Source: Thermoplasmata archaeon
GTDB lineage: Archaea; Thermoplasmatota; Thermoplasmata; Lutacidiplasmatales; UBA184
DNA: 22,272 nt
Reading direction: 5' to 3'
Assembly (NCBI GenBank): GCA_030037875.1
Contig: JASHPV010000092.1
Span: 1 to 22,272 of the forward strand
Shown: piece after piece, positions 22,072-22,272 of the stretch
How positions within the stretch are numbered: position 1 is the first letter of the stretch
Layout of the letters: every line of letters starts with the position of its first letter
Made by a program: the position numbers and the translations under genes
Notes under the pieces: generated by a model
What the model was told of the DNA's origin: nothing
The model's database searches: none
What the model saw: the letters and a program-made list of their open reading frames with translations, nothing else

Positions 22072-22272
22072 GTCCCGATCCCGGGCGAGGGGGAGGACGA
22101 GTCAATGCGGCGGCCCATTTGGCGTGCACGACCTGCCCCCCACCTCTCCAGAGCCGCACGCCACCCGTGAACGCATTGAGGTTGGTTCCTGCCCGAGCGC
22201 CAGGGGGGAGCTCCTTGAGCTTGCGAACATTTCCTCCCCCCAGGACGACGTAGTCGGGTTCGAGCGCGTCCC
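22007..22272 (-). CDS. ROK-family / polyphosphate-glucokinase-like kinase, C-terminal part (partial at right edge)
   Basis: Minus-strand translation from the edge gives about 87 residues ending at TAG 22007-22009. The first half reads DYVVLGGGNVRKLKELPPG then GTNLNAFTGGVRLW, which I recognise as the conserved C-terminal end of ROK-family proteins related to polyphosphate glucokinase. The remaining 40 residues form a basic, Pro/Gly-rich tail without visible fold, running antisense to the end of pgl for 65 bp. If it is a glucokinase it would feed glucose-6-phosphate to the operon on the opposite strand. ATP- versus polyphosphate-dependence cannot be judged because the catalytic N-terminal part lies outside the window. 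Confidence 0.65.
   Translation of the reverse strand, partial: DALEPDYVVLGGGNVRKLKELPPGARAGTNLNAFTGGVRLWRGGGQVVHAKWAAALTRPPPRPGSGLRKSKTAAGEKPQPPGPGTKR

Noticed and set aside
1..22272. CRISPR arrays, insertion sequences, phage or defence islands
   Set aside because: No regularly spaced repeats, transposase or integrase motifs, or terminal inverted repeats were found by reading; a systematic repeat search was not possible.

Overview
The window looks like high-GC archaeal DNA, most simply a Thermoplasmata-like or other Euryarchaeota-type genome; the exact lineage is a guess. The evidence is a tRNA-Trp gene with an 89-nt intron between positions 37 and 38 and archaeal splice features, a DPH6-type diphthamide amidase gene, TATA-like boxes placed for leaderless transcription (clearest before the btuF-like gene), and a substrate-binding protein with an N-terminal membrane anchor. 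Against this background the right-hand third carries sugar-phosphate genes of bacterial type, which suggests transfer between domains. No CRISPR array, insertion sequence, rRNA or attachment site was seen, and no gene-free stretch exceeds 300 bases.

Positions 1-3568 (minus strand) hold a corrinoid or iron-chelate uptake locus: a cytosolic cobalamin-binding-type protein, then a TATA box and a btuF-btuC-btuD-like ABC transporter operon whose ATPase runs off the left edge and carries an apparent one-base frameshift. Positions 3682-5658 (plus) hold an asparagine-synthase-like ATP pyrophosphatase with a C-terminal zinc ribbon, a DPH6-family ATP pyrophosphatase, and the intron-containing tRNA-Trp gene, which overlaps the 3' end of the DPH6 gene. 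Positions 5892-7507 (plus) hold a SAM methyltransferase and a short-chain dehydrogenase.

Positions 7541-12450 (minus) hold an MFS transporter, a YtcJ-type amidohydrolase, a small three-helix membrane protein, a DUF302 protein and a DsbA-like protein that lacks its first active-site cysteine. A pirin-like bicupin lies divergently at 12592-13311.

Positions 13557-22071 (plus) form a tight operon of a nearly complete pentose phosphate pathway: full-length transketolase, a transaldolase-glucose-6-phosphate isomerase fusion (interrupted by one apparent base loss), a HAD phosphatase, 6-phosphogluconate dehydrogenase, glucose-6-phosphate dehydrogenase and 6-phosphogluconolactonase. Neighbouring genes overlap or are 2 to 10 bp apart. 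A ROK/polyphosphate-glucokinase-like gene enters from the right edge on the opposite strand. Together these would phosphorylate glucose, oxidise glucose-6-phosphate to ribulose-5-phosphate with formation of reduced nicotinamide cofactor, rearrange pentoses to fructose-6-phosphate, and return that to glucose-6-phosphate. Ribose-5-phosphate isomerase and ribulose-phosphate epimerase are not in the window.
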